Shown: positions 31,752 to 32,453 of the stretch, piece after piece | Layout: every line of letters starts with the position of its first letter | How positions within the stretch are numbered: the first letter of the stretch is position 1 | NCBI GenBank assembly: GCA_964407325.1 | Contig: CAYOVA010000016.1 | Span: forward strand, 1-32,453 | Length of the DNA stretch: 32,453 bases | Direction of reading: 5' to 3' | Source of the DNA: JAOAFZ01 sp964407325 | GTDB taxonomy: Bacteria; Patescibacteriota; Microgenomatia; UBA1406; GWC2-37-13 | Notes under the pieces: model-generated | Seen by the model: the letters and a program-made list of their open reading frames with translations, nothing else | Told to the model about the DNA's origin: nothing | The model's database searches: none | Position numbers and translations under genes: made by a program

Positions 31752-32453
31752 GGTAATGCTCTGCCTGCTCTAGCTTCTCTTTTGTCCCTATATCGATAAA
31801 AAAATCTTCAGTTGGGAAAGCATAGAGCGACTTCTCTTTTTTAATGAGGTCTGGAAAAACATTTTTCCCAAAATCGTATTCTTTCCCATCAGGAATAGAA
31901 TCGAAAATTTCTCTATTAAAAATATAAAACGACCCATTTGCCCAAACATAGTTTTCTGTTATAAGATCTGGTGAGGGGCGTTCTACGAACTGTGTAATTC
32001 TTCCCTCTTCATCAAATAACACCATGCTTTTCGGATTCTTCCCAAAACGTTTATAAACATTTAAAGTTCCAAAAGCCTTCCTTTTTTTATGAAAATCTAC
32101 CATCTTTTTTACATCCAATTCGCGAATAATGTCAGCGTAAGTAACAATCACATCGTCACTTCTCATATACTTTTCTGCTGCTTTTATCCCGCCGGCAGTG
32201 CCTAAAGGTGAAGCCGGGTCTTCAAAGGTATAACGTATATTTACTCCGAACTTTGAACCATCACCAAAATAGTCCTTAATTACATGCGGGAGATAGCATA
32301 ATGCAAATACATAATCCGTGATTCCAGCCGCCCGTAATACGTCTAGGGTATGTATAAGTATTGGCTTGCCTGCCACGCTTACCATTGGCTTGGGAATAGT
32401 ATTTGTGATAGGCCGAAGTCTCTCTCCTCTCCCTCCTGCTACGATTATTGCCT
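31741..32453 (-). CDS. Sugar-phosphate nucleotidyltransferase, HddC/ManC-like (5' partial)
   Basis: The frame runs off the right edge, and only the first few residues are missing: the visible start is AIIVAGGRGERLRPITNTIP followed by KPMVSVAGKPIL, the NTP-binding loop of the NTP_transferase family. SPLGTAGGIKAAEKY and VTYADIIRELD (metal Asp) follow; the end FFIDIGTKEKLEQAEHYL is usual for the group. Such enzymes join a sugar-1-phosphate to GTP, UTP, CTP or dTTP. Given the HddA-GmhA fusion and Gmd-like gene nearby, GDP-heptose formation (HddC) or mannose-1-phosphate guanylyltransferase are the best candidates; the nucleotide is not decided by what I can see. Confidence 0.88.
   Translation of the reverse strand, partial: AIIVAGGRGERLRPITNTIPKPMVSVAGKPILIHTLDVLRAAGITDYVFALCYLPHVIKDYFGDGSKFGVNIRYTFEDPASPLGTAGGIKAAEKYMRSDDVIVTYADIIRELDVKKMVDFHKKRKAFGTLNVYKRFGKNPKSMVLFDEEGRITQFVERPSPDLITENYVWANGSFYIFNREIFDSIPDGKEYDFGKNVFPDLIKKEKSLYAFPTEDFFIDIGTKEKLEQAEHYLTK

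Noticed and set aside
1..32453. tRNA genes, rRNA, CRISPR arrays, insertion sequences, phage genes
   Set aside because: Read through for conserved T-loop sequences, repeat-spacer patterns, terminal inverted repeats and transposase or integrase motifs; none seen.

Overview
The window looks like a piece of a small, compact bacterial genome of the Patescibacteria/CPR type, probably Microgenomates-like; this is inferred from gene content and layout, not from a marker gene. It is moderately AT-rich, uses the standard bacterial code (UGA is a stop), and is tightly packed, with three convergent gene pairs overlapping tail to tail. Most genes have a -10 element (TATAAT, TATACT, TAGTAT) only 6-8 nt upstream of the start codon and no Shine-Dalgarno sequence, which implies widespread leaderless mRNA. 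No rRNA, tRNA, CRISPR array, transposon or phage gene was seen. A run of 100 N (1418-1517) interrupts a photolyase gene.

Layout. 1-1020: 3' end of a secreted-type protein with a Pro/Thr linker and a C-terminal CBM60-like module, followed by a terminator. 1139-1755: class II photolyase split by the gap. 1768-4401: GT-C glycosyltransferase and polysaccharide flippase (surface glycan). 4429-8529 (minus): hexokinase-like kinase, GlmS, and a (alpha/alpha)6-barrel glycosidase. 8588-12088 (minus): GT4 glycosyltransferase, PfkB sugar kinase, PIG-L/LmbE deacetylase. 12198-19014 (plus): NagB, an unrecognised HAD-like protein, GH130 mannoside phosphorylase, GH2 beta-mannosidase. 19050-20186: PRPP-synthetase homologue. 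20201-21544: an FMN riboswitch with a terminator, then an EamA/DMT transporter (probable riboflavin importer). 21541-24039: APH-type phosphotransferase, a doubtful two-frame region, a possible PD-(D/E)XK protein and a lipoprotein-like or membrane-anchored protein. 24069-26871: aldehyde dehydrogenase and, divergently, an ATPase-like/OmpR-type winged-helix regulator. 26926-32453: Gmd-like dehydratase, an HddA-GmhA fusion, an unknown protein, an inositol-monophosphatase-family enzyme and a sugar nucleotidyltransferase running off the end.

How it fits together. The central part handles mannose and amino sugars: GH130 and GH2 would release Man-1-P and mannose from beta-mannosides; PIG-L and NagB would process GlcNAc/GlcN-6-P towards fructose-6-P; GlmS runs the reverse direction for synthesis. 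The right part looks like a GDP-manno-heptose/deoxyheptose route for surface glycan.

Most notable observation: a TGTCA-type half-site, repeated at 11-12 bp in 2-4 copies like a PhoB box, lies upstream of five genes (GT4, PIG-L, HAD-like, GH130, and the winged-helix regulator itself), with the promoter-proximal half-site always 26-27 bp upstream of a -10 element. This suggests a local sugar regulon controlled by the regulator at 25570-26871, which would also control itself. The second is the FMN riboswitch with expanded arms in front of an EamA transporter.
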